NCBI RefSeq assembly: GCF_009827595.1
Contig: NZ_WTYT01000003.1
Coordinates: 310,001 to 374,000, forward strand
From: Altericroceibacterium endophyticum
GTDB taxonomy: Bacteria; Pseudomonadota; Alphaproteobacteria; Sphingomonadales; Sphingomonadaceae
Direction: 5' to 3'
Length of the DNA stretch: 64,000 bases
Below are positions 35,331 through 42,845 of this stretch, piece by piece (position 1 is the stretch's first letter; every line of letters begins with the position of its first letter). Under the pieces are notes generated by a model. That model was not told where the DNA came from and made no database searches. It saw only the letters and a list, made by a program, of their open reading frames with translations. The position numbers and the translations under genes were made by a program.

Positions 35331-36467
35331 TTAATCCAGCAAATGACCCGCCCGATCGCGCTTCGTATCGAGATAGCGCGCATTATGCGGATTGGCGGGC
35401 AACTGATGCGGCACCCTCTGGCTGATATTCACCCCGGCGGAGGATAGTGCCGCGACTTTAGCCGGATTATTGGTCATCAGCCGGATGGCACCGACATGCA
35501 GCAATTCCAGCATTCGTGCGGCAACCGGGAAATCGCGGGCTTCATCGGGCAGGCCCAGCCGCCGGTTGGCATCCACCGTGTCATATCCCTGATCCTGCAG
35601 CCGATAGGCACGTAGCTTGTTGATCAGGCCGATGCCGCGCCCTTCCTGCCTCAGATAAAGCAATACGCCCCAGCCGCCCTGTTCGGCCTCTTTCGCCATG
35701 GCGGCCAGCGCGGCATCAAGCTGCGGCCCGCAATCACATTTCAGGCTGCCCAGAATGTCTCCGGTCAGACATTCGCTATGCAGCCGGACCAGCGGCGGAC
35801 GATCAGCATTCTGTTCGCCTATGATGAGTGCGACATGTTCGCGCAGATCATTGGTCGAACGGAACGCCACGATTTGCGCATCTTCGCAGGCCGCCACCGG
35901 CAATGTGGCCCGCGTGGCTATGGTCAGCGCGCCGCTGTCTTTCCAGCAATCCAGATCGGCCGGATCAAGCGTAACCGGCTCAGCCAGTTGGTCGGCACCA
36001 GCCGGATCGCCCATGTGGGGGGCGACCAGAAAGGCGGGCAGGATCCCGGCCAGCCGTGCCAGATCGAGTGCCGCCGCGGCGGCTTCGTCCCATTCCAGCG
36101 TTTCTGCGCGAAATGGCCCTTTTAGTGGGCTGACCAGATCACGCGAAGGATCGGCGATGTCGCGTGCGGCGGCGAGGGCGAAATCGTCCGCTCCGCGAAT
36201 CAGGACCGGGGCATGGGGGGGGGCGGCATCTCGCTGATTCGTCAGTTTGAGCGTGACGGCCCGCGATGCACCGAGCAGCATGTGCGGCGCCTGCGCCGCG
36301 GGAGAAATGGCTGTTTCCACCGGGAGGAGCACGGGAGCGCCCGCGAGTGCTATTGGCCAGCCATGCCGCAAACCGTCAATCGCCTGTGCTACGCGGCGTT
36401 CGGGCGAGGGGGACTGCGCCCGGGCGGGGTCAGATGATCCGGATGATGGCGGCGAAGCGGTGCTCAG
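35331..36467 (-). CDS. ribA: GTP cyclohydrolase II with degenerate RibB-like domain, CTG start
   Basis: Riboflavin pathway enzyme opening GTP. The C-terminal half is a complete GCHII domain: zinc cysteines in ECLTGDILGSLKCDC (about residues 233, 244, 246), the catalytic RQEGRGIGL loop, and the RVPHQLPANPHNARYLDTKR tail. I chose a CTG start at 36467: it gives the N-terminus MSTASPPSSGSS and includes the conserved-looking RRVAQAIDGLRHGWPIAL; it has GGAG 8 bases upstream and overlaps the xthA stop in the manner of coupled genes. The first canonical start (TTG at 36371) would delete RRVAQAIDG. The N-terminal 220 residues resemble a RibB (DHBP synthase) domain (AIDGLRHGW, ALDLARLAGILPAFL) but lack its DDEDRENEGD active-site motif. 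Confidence 0.85.
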   Translation of the reverse strand: MSTASPPSSGSSDPARAQSPSPERRVAQAIDGLRHGWPIALAGAPVLLPVETAISPAAQAPHMLLGASRAVTLKLTNQRDAAPPHAPVLIRGADDFALAAARDIADPSRDLVSPLKGPFRAETLEWDEAAAAALDLARLAGILPAFLVAPHMGDPAGADQLAEPVTLDPADLDCWKDSGALTIATRATLPVAACEDAQIVAFRSTNDLREHVALIIGEQNADRPPLVRLHSECLTGDILGSLKCDCGPQLDAALAAMAKEAEQGGWGVLLYLRQEGRGIGLINKLRAYRLQDQGYDTVDANRRLGLPDEARDFPVAARMLELLHVGAIRLMTNNPAKVAALSSAGVNISQRVPHQLPANPHNARYLDTKRDRAGHLLD

Positions 36468-37258
36468 AGATCAAACTCCGTCAGCAAAGGCACGTGGTCA
36501 GAAGGTTTTTCCCAGTCGCGCGCCGCTTCCAGAACCGAATGGCCCACTGATTGCTGCGCCAATTCGGGCGAGGCCCACATATGGTCCAGCCGCCGTCCGC
36601 GATCATTCACTTTCCAATCCTTGGAGCGGTAGCTCCACCAGCTGAAATAGCGTTCAGGCGCGGGAATGTGTTTGCGGCCAATATCGGTCCAGCCATGGGC
36701 ATCCTGAAAACGCTGCAACGTTTCCACTTCCAGCGGGGTATGGCTGACGACTTTCAGCAATTGCTTGTGGTTCCAGACATCGCTTTCCAGCGGGGCGATG
36801 TTGAAATCCCCCACGATCAGCGTGGGACGGTCAATCTTGCCCGCCCACTGCGTCATGCGCTCGAGGAAATCGAGCTTCTGGCCGAATTTCACATTCTGCT
36901 CGCGATCCGGAATGTCGCCGCCGGCCGGGACATAGACATTTTCCACGATCATGCCCTTTCCAGGGCCGAGCAATTCGACGCCGACATGGCGCGCTTCGCC
37001 ATTATCCTGCCAGTCATGCCGCGAAAATTCCCGCAAGGGGATGCGGCTGACCGTGGCCACGCCGTGATAGCCCTTCTGACCATGCACGGCGACATGTTCA
37101 TATCCAAGATCGGCAAAGGCCTTGAACGGGAAGCTCTGCTCGATCGTCTTGATCTCCTGCAGGCAGAGCACATCGGGTGCTTCCTCCTGCAGATATTGGG
37201 AGACGATGGGCATCCTGAGACGCACCGAATTGATGTTCCAGCTTGCAATCTTGACCAT
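36464..37258 (-). CDS. xthA: Exodeoxyribonuclease III
   Basis: 264-residue AP endonuclease/3'-5' exonuclease of base-excision repair. The family motifs are intact: KIASWNINSVRLR at the start, CLQEIKT with the metal-binding Glu, GDFNIAPLESDVWNHKQL, and the SDHVPLLTEF end with catalytic His. The start MVKIAS is standard; an in-frame extension of 21 codons upstream is not conserved-looking. Its TGA overlaps the proposed CTG start of ribA. Confidence 0.93.
   Translation of the reverse strand: MVKIASWNINSVRLRMPIVSQYLQEEAPDVLCLQEIKTIEQSFPFKAFADLGYEHVAVHGQKGYHGVATVSRIPLREFSRHDWQDNGEARHVGVELLGPGKGMIVENVYVPAGGDIPDREQNVKFGQKLDFLERMTQWAGKIDRPTLIVGDFNIAPLESDVWNHKQLLKVVSHTPLEVETLQRFQDAHGWTDIGRKHIPAPERYFSWWSYRSKDWKVNDRGRRLDHMWASPELAQQSVGHSVLEAARDWEKPSDHVPLLTEFDL
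36476..36479 (-). promoter_or_regulatory. Shine-Dalgarno for the CTG-started ribA
   Basis: GGAG on the minus strand, eight bases before CTG at 36467 and inside the last codons of xthA. No comparable ribosome site precedes the TTG at 36371. This site is the main reason for the start choice. Confidence 0.55.
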
Positions 37259-37352
37259 GGCCGGGGGCAATAGGCCGTGTTGCGCGGAATGGGAAGAGTC
37301 GGGCGCGGTGACTGCGGACAATCCGCCAGCGGCGGTCAGGCTGTTACAGGCA

Positions 37353-37392
37353 AAGAAAAACCCTCACCCCGGGGGCATTGGGGCGAGGGTTC
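37353..37392 (-). terminator. Rho-independent terminator downstream of lolA
   Basis: On the minus strand: AACCCTCGCCCC, nine-base loop, GGGGTGAGGGTT, then TTTCTT. One G:T-type mismatch in the stem. It lies about 175 bases past the lolA stop and before xthA. Confidence 0.75.
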
Positions 37393-37495
37393 ATCAACAG
37401 CGTTCGTCACGCTAACAAGCCGGCTCTGCGATGGCAGGGCAACAGGGGGGAAAACCCGCTCATCACCGTCTTGTTGATTCGGTTTTAGGCGTAGC

Positions 37496-37530
37496 AGGCT
37501 TTCTGATCGATGAATGAAAGCCTAGGCTTT
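37496..37530. repeat. Nested inverted repeats after lolA
   Basis: AGGCTTTC, 12 bases, GAAAGCCT, immediately joined to a 14-bp perfect palindrome AAAGCCTAGGCTTT (37517-37530), so AGGCTTT-type arms occur three times and alternative hairpins are possible. It lies 38 bases beyond the lolA stop codon. Confidence 0.6.
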
Positions 37531-37567
37531 GTCGCTGCCATGGCACGTCTCACCGCCAAGCGGCGAA

Positions 37568-38233
37568 TTACCGTGGCCGGCGTGACCGGCGACGCGGATC
37601 GCGATAGGTAAAAGCGCTGTCTGAAACCGAAACGCCGTAACGCTGATTCGAAAGACGGACGGTCGTGCGCTTGTTCTGCGAATCGAGCGCAACCCAGCTA
37701 TTGAGCTCAAAGCCGCCAGGGGCAGCGGAATTACGCAGGAATACCAGAGTGATCACGCCATATTCCGGCCGCTTGGGATCACGCACTTCCACGCTGATCA
37801 CATTGGGATCGCCAGTAGGCTTGAGCTTGCCGTATTTCTTCAGATCACGGCTGGGATCAAGCAGCGCACCCAGCGGGGAATTGCTGATTGGCCAGCGCTG
37901 AACCTGCTGCACATCGTAATCGACCAGGGTCAGCGCATCGCCATTGGATACGATCAGCATATTGACCGCATCTTCATATTCGAAACGAATTTTGCCGGGG
38001 CGCTTAAGCGTCAGTTCGCCGCCGACCGTCTGGCCGGAGCGATCCGTCTGCACGAAGTCCGCGCGCATCGTTTTAATCCCGCGCAAGGCGGCGACGGCGC
38101 TATCAAGCTGCGAAGACGAAGTCGCCGCTGTCGCGGTGACAGGCGCGACCAGCGCCGCCGGAGCAGCGAGCGAAAGCAACCCGGCCGCGAAAACGCGCCC
38201 GGGTTTTTTGAGCAGAGAAAATTGTGTAATCAT
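37568..38233 (-). CDS. lolA: Outer-membrane lipoprotein carrier LolA family
   Basis: 221-residue periplasmic chaperone-like protein expected to carry lipoproteins across the periplasm. A signal peptide (KPGRVFAAGLLSLAAPAALV) ends in TATAA. The mature domain shows the LolA pattern: LRGIKTMRADFVQTDRSGQ, GELTLKRPGKIRFEYEDA, NMLIVSNGDALTLVDYDVQQ, and late strands ending YGVSVSDSAFTYRDPR, with a basic tail. A LolB is not expected in alphaproteobacteria. It lies 76 bases downstream of rpmG. It is consistent with a LolA homologue but could be another member of the same fold. Confidence 0.85.
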   Translation of the reverse strand: MITQFSLLKKPGRVFAAGLLSLAAPAALVAPVTATAATSSSQLDSAVAALRGIKTMRADFVQTDRSGQTVGGELTLKRPGKIRFEYEDAVNMLIVSNGDALTLVDYDVQQVQRWPISNSPLGALLDPSRDLKKYGKLKPTGDPNVISVEVRDPKRPEYGVITLVFLRNSAAPGGFELNSWVALDSQNKRTTVRLSNQRYGVSVSDSAFTYRDPRRRSRRPR

Positions 38234-38309
38234 AAAACGAGTTCCAAGCAGTTCAGCGTTGAACCCGTTCTGAACCTCAAAGGTTCCTGCCGTTCAGCAA
38301 AGCCGAAGA

Positions 38310-38477
38310 TTACTTGATCTTGGCTTCCTTGAACTCGACATGCTTGCGCACGACGGGGTCATATTTACGGAAGGTCATCTTCTCGGTCGTGTTGCGCGGG
38401 TTCTTCTTCGTGACGTAGAAAAAACCTGTGTCAGCGGTGGAGACCAGCTTGATCTTGACGGTTGCGGGCTTCGCCAT
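38310..38477 (-). CDS. rpmG: 50S ribosomal protein L33
   Basis: 55-residue ribosomal protein beginning [20 protein letters not shown], with the [20 protein letters not shown] core. It is the cysteine-less, zinc-free form typical of alphaproteobacteria. Too short to be found by length-filtered gene finding. It stands alone between lolA and arfB on the minus strand and should be highly expressed. Confidence 0.96.
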   Translation of the reverse strand: MAKPATVKIKLVSTADTGFFYVTKKNPRNTTEKMTFRKYDPVVRKHVEFKEAKIK

Positions 38478-38529
38478 GGCTCAAATCCTGAAATGTTCGA
38501 CAAGCGGCCGCGGCGGGCCGAAACAACAA

Positions 38530-38551
38530 AGCGGCGCAAAGTGCGCCGCCC
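38530..38551 (-). terminator. Terminator of the pabBC-arfB operon
   Basis: On the minus strand GCGGCGC, five-base loop, GCGCCGC followed by TTTGTTGTTT. It lies 78 bases beyond the arfB stop and 50 bases before rpmG. Confidence 0.85.
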
Positions 38552-38629
38552 TTCAAGGCGAGGCCATTGCGTCAGGCGTGGTGAAAAGTCAAGCCCACCG
38601 TGGTGCAAAGCATCGGTTTGCCGCGCAAT

Positions 38630-39046
38630 TTACCAGTCCACCTTGCCGCGATTGGCCTTCACGGTACCGCGCGCCTTCTTGGATTTCAGCCGCTTTGTCT
38701 TGCCCACGCGATTGACGCGGCTTTTCTTGCGCTTTCTGGGTTCTTCCTCGGCCTGTTCGATCAGGGCGGCGAGTCTCTCCCGCGCATCCTGCCGATTCGC
38801 GTCCTGCGTGCGGTGGTTGCGCGCCGTCAGCACGATTTCGCCGCGCGAATTCATTCGCGTTCCCGCAAGATCCTTCAAACGGTGAAAAACGGGTGGGGAC
38901 AGGCGCAGCGCAAAGACATCCAGCCGCAATTGTACGGCGGTGGCGACCTTGTTCACATTCTGGCCGCCGGGGCCGGATGATGCGATGAAACTTTCTTCCG
39001 AAAGTGCAACCGCACGCTGAGCAAGGCCCGACCCCGAATCAGCCAT
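38630..39046 (-). CDS. arfB: Alternative ribosome-rescue factor ArfB (peptidyl-tRNA hydrolase)
   Basis: 138-residue release-factor-like protein that hydrolyses peptidyl-tRNA on stalled ribosomes without a stop codon. The GGQ motif is at residues 27-29 in SSGPGGQNVNKV. The C-terminal tail is very basic (RKRKKSRVNRVGKTKRL, KSKKARGTVKANRGK), as required to enter the empty mRNA channel. Length and layout fit YaeJ/ArfB rather than a full release factor. The start ATG overlaps the stop of the upstream pseudouridine synthase gene by 8 bases, so the two are coupled. Confidence 0.92.
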   Translation of the reverse strand: MADSGSGLAQRAVALSEESFIASSGPGGQNVNKVATAVQLRLDVFALRLSPPVFHRLKDLAGTRMNSRGEIVLTARNHRTQDANRQDARERLAALIEQAEEEPRKRKKSRVNRVGKTKRLKSKKARGTVKANRGKVDW

Positions 39047-39713
39047 CAGCAAAACCAAGCCGGGAAAAGGCATGGGGCAATGGCGCCGCCGCTTCCACCG
39101 GGAGCTTGCCGATTCGCTCGACCCGCAGCGATGCCGCATGCAGCATCATGCGCGATACGCGCTGATCCGGGCGGCCATATAGGGGATCGCCCAGCAAGGG
39201 CACGCCCAGGCCGGAGGCCGCATGAACGCGAATCTGATGGGTGCGCCCGGTTTCCGGGCGAAATTCGACAAAGGTCAGCCCGTCCTTTTCCGCCAGTTTG
39301 GTCCAGTGGGTGACGGAAGGCTGGCCCTTCTTCGCCAGAATCATGCGCCAGCCACGATTCTGGCTGCTGACTTTGGCGAGCGACAATTCCACCGTGCCTT
39401 CATCCTCCGCCAGTTCACCGGCGAGCACACCGAGATAGCGCTTTTCAACCTGGCGCTCCTCAAAGCTCTTGGCGAAACGCTTCAGCGCCTTGGGATTGCG
39501 GGCGAGTAACAGGCAGCCAGAGGTGTCGGTATCGAGCCGGTGGACGGGCATGGGCGCGCGCTGGAAGCCCAGTTTCAGCGCGTCATACCAATCGGACAGC
39601 GACGGTCCGCCCTTGCGCGGCCGTTCCATCGGCTGGCCAGCGGCCTTGTCGATAACCAGCGCTTCGCCATCTTCGAACAGGATCGAGGGGCGTCCGGGGG
39701 CAGATGAATTCAT
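39039..39713 (-). CDS. RluA-family pseudouridine synthase
   Basis: 224-residue RNA pseudouridine synthase. Catalytic Asp61 is in the HRLDTDTSGCLL motif, and later family motifs KRYLGVLAG and FRPETGRTHQIRVHAAS are present. There is no N-terminal S4 domain, so it is of the short RluA/TruC-like kind; whether it modifies 23S rRNA or tRNA is not decidable. The start is the ATG at 39713 (MNSSAPGRPS); the frame is open much further up but reads as a shadow of the aminotransferase gene, whose stop is 13 bases away. Confidence 0.88.
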   Translation of the reverse strand: MNSSAPGRPSILFEDGEALVIDKAAGQPMERPRKGGPSLSDWYDALKLGFQRAPMPVHRLDTDTSGCLLLARNPKALKRFAKSFEERQVEKRYLGVLAGELAEDEGTVELSLAKVSSQNRGWRMILAKKGQPSVTHWTKLAEKDGLTFVEFRPETGRTHQIRVHAASGLGVPLLGDPLYGRPDQRVSRMMLHAASLRVERIGKLPVEAAAPLPHAFSRLGFADG

Positions 39714-39726
39714 GGCGTCGTCTTTT

Positions 39727-40902
39727 TCATGATAGGGCCAATGTGATGCGGCGCAGGGCTTCTTCAAGCACGGCATCATCCGCGGCGAAGCTGATTCGGA
39801 ACCCGTCGACACCGCCAAAAGCCGATGCCGCCACCACGGCCACGCCATGTTCCAGCAGGTGCAGCGCCAGCGCTTCATCATTGCCATAGGTCTGCATCAG
39901 CGGCGCGGCATCAATGAAGCAGTAAAATGCGCCGTCGGGAGATGGCGTGGAAAGCCCGGGGCAGGCATTGATTCCCTGCACCACCAGATCCCGGCGTTGG
40001 CGAAAACGCTCCCGCCATTCATCCAGGAAGTCTTGCGGCCCGGTAAAGGCAGCCACAGCGGCGGCCTGACTGATGGAGCAGGCATTGCCCGATGAATTGC
40101 TTTGCAGCCGCCCCATCGCCTCCAGCAACCAACCCGGCCCGGTGGCGACGCCGATACGAAAGCCGGTCATCGCGTGGCTTTTGGACACACCGGATATGGT
40201 GCATACGCGCGGCTTCAGATCCGGACACAAGGCCGCCAATGTTCGATGCGGCTGGCCGGTGTAATTGAGCGGCGCATAAATATCATCGCTGAGCACCATC
40301 ACATGCGGGTGGCGGCGCAGGACTTCGCCGATTTCGGCCAGCAGTCCGGCTGAATACACCGCACCGGTGGGGTTGCCCGGACTGTTGAGCAACAGCCAGC
40401 GCGTGCGGGGCGTGATTACGGCCTCCAGCTCGCGCGCGGTGAAGCAGAAATTGTTGTCCGCCTGCGTGACCAGCGGAACGACCTGCCCCCCGGCATATTT
40501 GACGATCTGCGCATAGCTGACCCACCACGGGTTGGGGATGACCACTTCATCGCCGGCATTCACCGTGGCAACCAGTGCTTCGAAAATCGCCTGTTTCCCG
40601 CCGGCAGAAACGATCACGTCTTTGGCTGCGGTAGGAAGACCGAGATCACGCTCGAAATGCGTCGCGGCTGCTTCTTTCAGCTGCTGCGTGCCGATGACCG
40701 GCGTATATTTGGTGAGCCCGCGATCCAGTGCGTCCTTGGCTGCGGCGATGACATGGGCAGGGGTCGGGAAATCCGGTTCGCCAACCGATAGCGAGATGAT
40801 GTCCCGCCCGGCCTCACGGAGAGCGCTCGCGCGGTCAGTCATGGCGGTTGTCCCGGATGGTTCCATGCGTTCCAGCGCGCGGGACAGCAATATTTCGCTC
40901 AT
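39727..40902 (-). CDS. PLP-dependent aminotransferase, aspartate aminotransferase type
   Basis: 391-residue fold-type I aminotransferase, cytoplasmic. Typical motifs: SVGEPDFPTP at the start, LLNSPGNPTGAVYS at residues 171-184, DDIYAPLNYTG for cofactor binding, and the PLP Schiff-base Lys241 in ISGVSKSHAMTGFRIG. The sequence is of the aspartate/aromatic aminotransferase class Ib. The true amino-acid substrate is not readable. It is coupled to pabBC (TAATG overlap of stop and start) and followed closely by the pseudouridine synthase. A link to folate or chorismate metabolism is possible but unproven. Confidence 0.88.
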   Translation of the reverse strand: MSEILLSRALERMEPSGTTAMTDRASALREAGRDIISLSVGEPDFPTPAHVIAAAKDALDRGLTKYTPVIGTQQLKEAAATHFERDLGLPTAAKDVIVSAGGKQAIFEALVATVNAGDEVVIPNPWWVSYAQIVKYAGGQVVPLVTQADNNFCFTARELEAVITPRTRWLLLNSPGNPTGAVYSAGLLAEIGEVLRRHPHVMVLSDDIYAPLNYTGQPHRTLAALCPDLKPRVCTISGVSKSHAMTGFRIGVATGPGWLLEAMGRLQSNSSGNACSISQAAAVAAFTGPQDFLDEWRERFRQRRDLVVQGINACPGLSTPSPDGAFYCFIDAAPLMQTYGNDEALALHLLEHGVAVVAASAFGGVDGFRISFAADDAVLEEALRRITLALS

Positions 40903-42710
40903 TATAAAGTGGCTCTCATAAGTCCCCGCAGGGCATTGCCGATCCAGAAACCGTCGCCGAGTTCATCCAGCATGATATCGGCTTCCTCAGCCTTGCCCCC
41001 ATCGATCAGCGACTGGCGCAGAATGCCGGGCAGGAGGCCAAGCGACAGGCGCGGCGTGTAAAGCATACCGCCGCGTTCCACAAAGATATTGGTGTAACAC
41101 CCTTCGCTCACCCGGCCATCCTCGCGCACCAGCACAGCTTCCACTGCGCCATTTTCGCGCGCAACACTCAGCGCATCATTATAGAAATGGCGATCGGTGG
41201 TCTTGTGGCGGAGCCGCCAGTCGCCCGCCACTGTGGGATGGGGCAGGGCAATACATTGCACTGGCTCGGCCATCGGGCGGGCGGGCATGGGGCCGGCGTC
41301 GAGCGTGATGGCACCGCTGCGTGCCAGCAACAGGCGCAAACGGGCGGGCTGCTCGAGTTCGAAACACACCGCCTGAATGCGGTTGCGCGCCTCATGCCGG
41401 TCAAAGTGAAAGCCCAGCTCTGCGGCGCTGGCCTTGATTCGGCCAAGATGCAATTCAAGCTCAGGGATGCCGTTTTCGGGATGGAAGCCCATGGTTTCGA
41501 TCAGATCGAAGCCGCCGGCCGTTTTGCGGGTGAAGCCGCCTTTGACAAGGCATTCGCGCCATTCATCCATGGCGTCGCTATCGGCCACGATGGCACCGCC
41601 CACACCGAGCTCTGCGCTATGTCGCTGATTTTCACCCGGGGTCAGGCGCAAGGTGCGGATCGCCACGTTGAAGCTGGCATTGCCAGCCGCATCGATCGCG
41701 CCGATTGAGCCGCAATAGGGGCCGCGGGCATCGCGCTCCACTTCATCAATCAGCTCCATCGCGCGGATCTTGGGCGCTCCGGTGATCGATCCGCAGGGGA
41801 ACAGCGCACGGATGACATCCATCGCGCCCTTTTGCGGCTGCATGACGGCGTTGATGGTGGAAACCATCGTGTGCACGGTGGGATAGGTTTCAATCGTGAA
41901 GGGCGCATCGACCTGAACCGAACCCGGGCGGGCCACGCGGGACAGATCATTGCGCATCAGATCGACGATCATCAGGTTTTCGGCTTTGTCCTTGGCCGAT
42001 GCGGCCAGTTCGCGCGCCAGTTCCGCGTCGCGTTCCGGCGTGGTGCCGCGCGGGCGGGTGCCTTTCATCGGGCGGCATTCGACCCTGTCGCCCTTCAGTT
42101 CAAAGAACAGTTCGGGGCTGAAGCTCAGCAGCCAGTGCGATCCGTCGAAGATGATGCCGCCATGACCCGCGGCCGCTTCCGCCCGGATGCGGGCATAAAT
42201 TTCCAGCGGGTCGCCCTCGGCAGCACCCGCCAGCGGGAAAGTGAGATTGGCCTGATAGATATCACCAGCGCGAATGGCCTGCTGCAACCGATCGAATGCC
42301 GCGCAATAGGCGCCGGTTGAAATTTGCGGATCAAGCGGGCCGAGTGTTGCCGGGCGATCTGCTGCACCGGCTGAGCCGTGATCCGCCAGCCATTGCGGGA
42401 CGGCGTAGCTGGCTATCCGGGTTTCGTTGTCGAACAGGCCAAACCAGACCAAGGGCCCTTTGCTGCCGCAGCGCGGTGCGGCGAGCGTTTCCAGCCGTCC
42501 TTCCAGTGCGAGTCCGGCTTCATAGGATAGATAGCCGGCCAGAATGCCGCCGTTTTCTTGCTGTGCCTGTTCGGCCTGCTGCAATATGCCGGGCACATCT
42601 TCAGGGCGGCGCGCAATGAACAGCGCGCGGGGGTTTTCAAACAAGCGCGCATCACCGGGATTTTCGGTGCGCGCATCATCCAGCAATATGAAAGGGTCGT
42701 GACCAAGCAT
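40902..42710 (-). CDS. pabB-pabC: Fused aminodeoxychorismate synthase I and ADC lyase
   Basis: 602-residue bifunctional protein making p-aminobenzoate for folate. The N-terminal 370 residues are a chorismate-binding PabB domain: SPELFFELKGDRVECRPMKG, KGTRPRG, FPCGSITGAPKIRAM and VGGAIVADSDAMDEW. The C-terminal part is a class IV aminotransferase-type PabC lyase: DLIETMGFHPENGIPELELH, PLP lysine probably in RHKTTDRHFYND, and SEGCYTNIFVERGG. It needs a separate PabA glutaminase, not found here, unless ammonia is used. Such PabB-PabC fusions are known in alphaproteobacteria. It is first in the coupled operon with the aminotransferase, pseudouridine synthase and arfB. Confidence 0.9.
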   Translation of the reverse strand: MLGHDPFILLDDARTENPGDARLFENPRALFIARRPEDVPGILQQAEQAQQENGGILAGYLSYEAGLALEGRLETLAAPRCGSKGPLVWFGLFDNETRIASYAVPQWLADHGSAGAADRPATLGPLDPQISTGAYCAAFDRLQQAIRAGDIYQANLTFPLAGAAEGDPLEIYARIRAEAAAGHGGIIFDGSHWLLSFSPELFFELKGDRVECRPMKGTRPRGTTPERDAELARELAASAKDKAENLMIVDLMRNDLSRVARPGSVQVDAPFTIETYPTVHTMVSTINAVMQPQKGAMDVIRALFPCGSITGAPKIRAMELIDEVERDARGPYCGSIGAIDAAGNASFNVAIRTLRLTPGENQRHSAELGVGGAIVADSDAMDEWRECLVKGGFTRKTAGGFDLIETMGFHPENGIPELELHLGRIKASAAELGFHFDRHEARNRIQAVCFELEQPARLRLLLARSGAITLDAGPMPARPMAEPVQCIALPHPTVAGDWRLRHKTTDRHFYNDALSVARENGAVEAVLVREDGRVSEGCYTNIFVERGGMLYTPRLSLGLLPGILRQSLIDGGKAEEADIMLDELGDGFWIGNALRGLMRATL

Positions 42711-42795
42711 CGCCCTCTGCCTTACCGCGAATTGCGCCGAAGTCGAGCGCTTGACAGCGCCTTTTCAGAAGGAATTTCAGTCAACAGGTGGGCGA

Positions 42796-42829
42796 TCCCG
42801 CCCCGAAGCCTGATGGCTTGGGGACGGGA
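42796..42829. repeat. Imperfect hairpin after the M1 peptidase gene
   Basis: TCCCG.CCCC.AAGCC with GGCTT.GGGA.CGGGA, four-base TGAT loop, two mismatches. It lies 17 bases past the M1 stop on the minus strand. There is no T run, so it may be a transcript-end structure rather than a canonical terminator. Confidence 0.4.
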
Positions 42830-42845
42830 CGTGTCGCCGGGCGGC

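Larger units (their letters stand above)
37259..37567. other. Intergenic region between lolA and xthA
   Basis: About 310 bases, no gene seen. It contains a nested inverted repeat right after the lolA stop (37496-37530), a terminator for minus-strand transcription (37353-37392), and then the short xthA leader. No tRNA or conserved RNA fold recognised. Confidence 0.6.
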
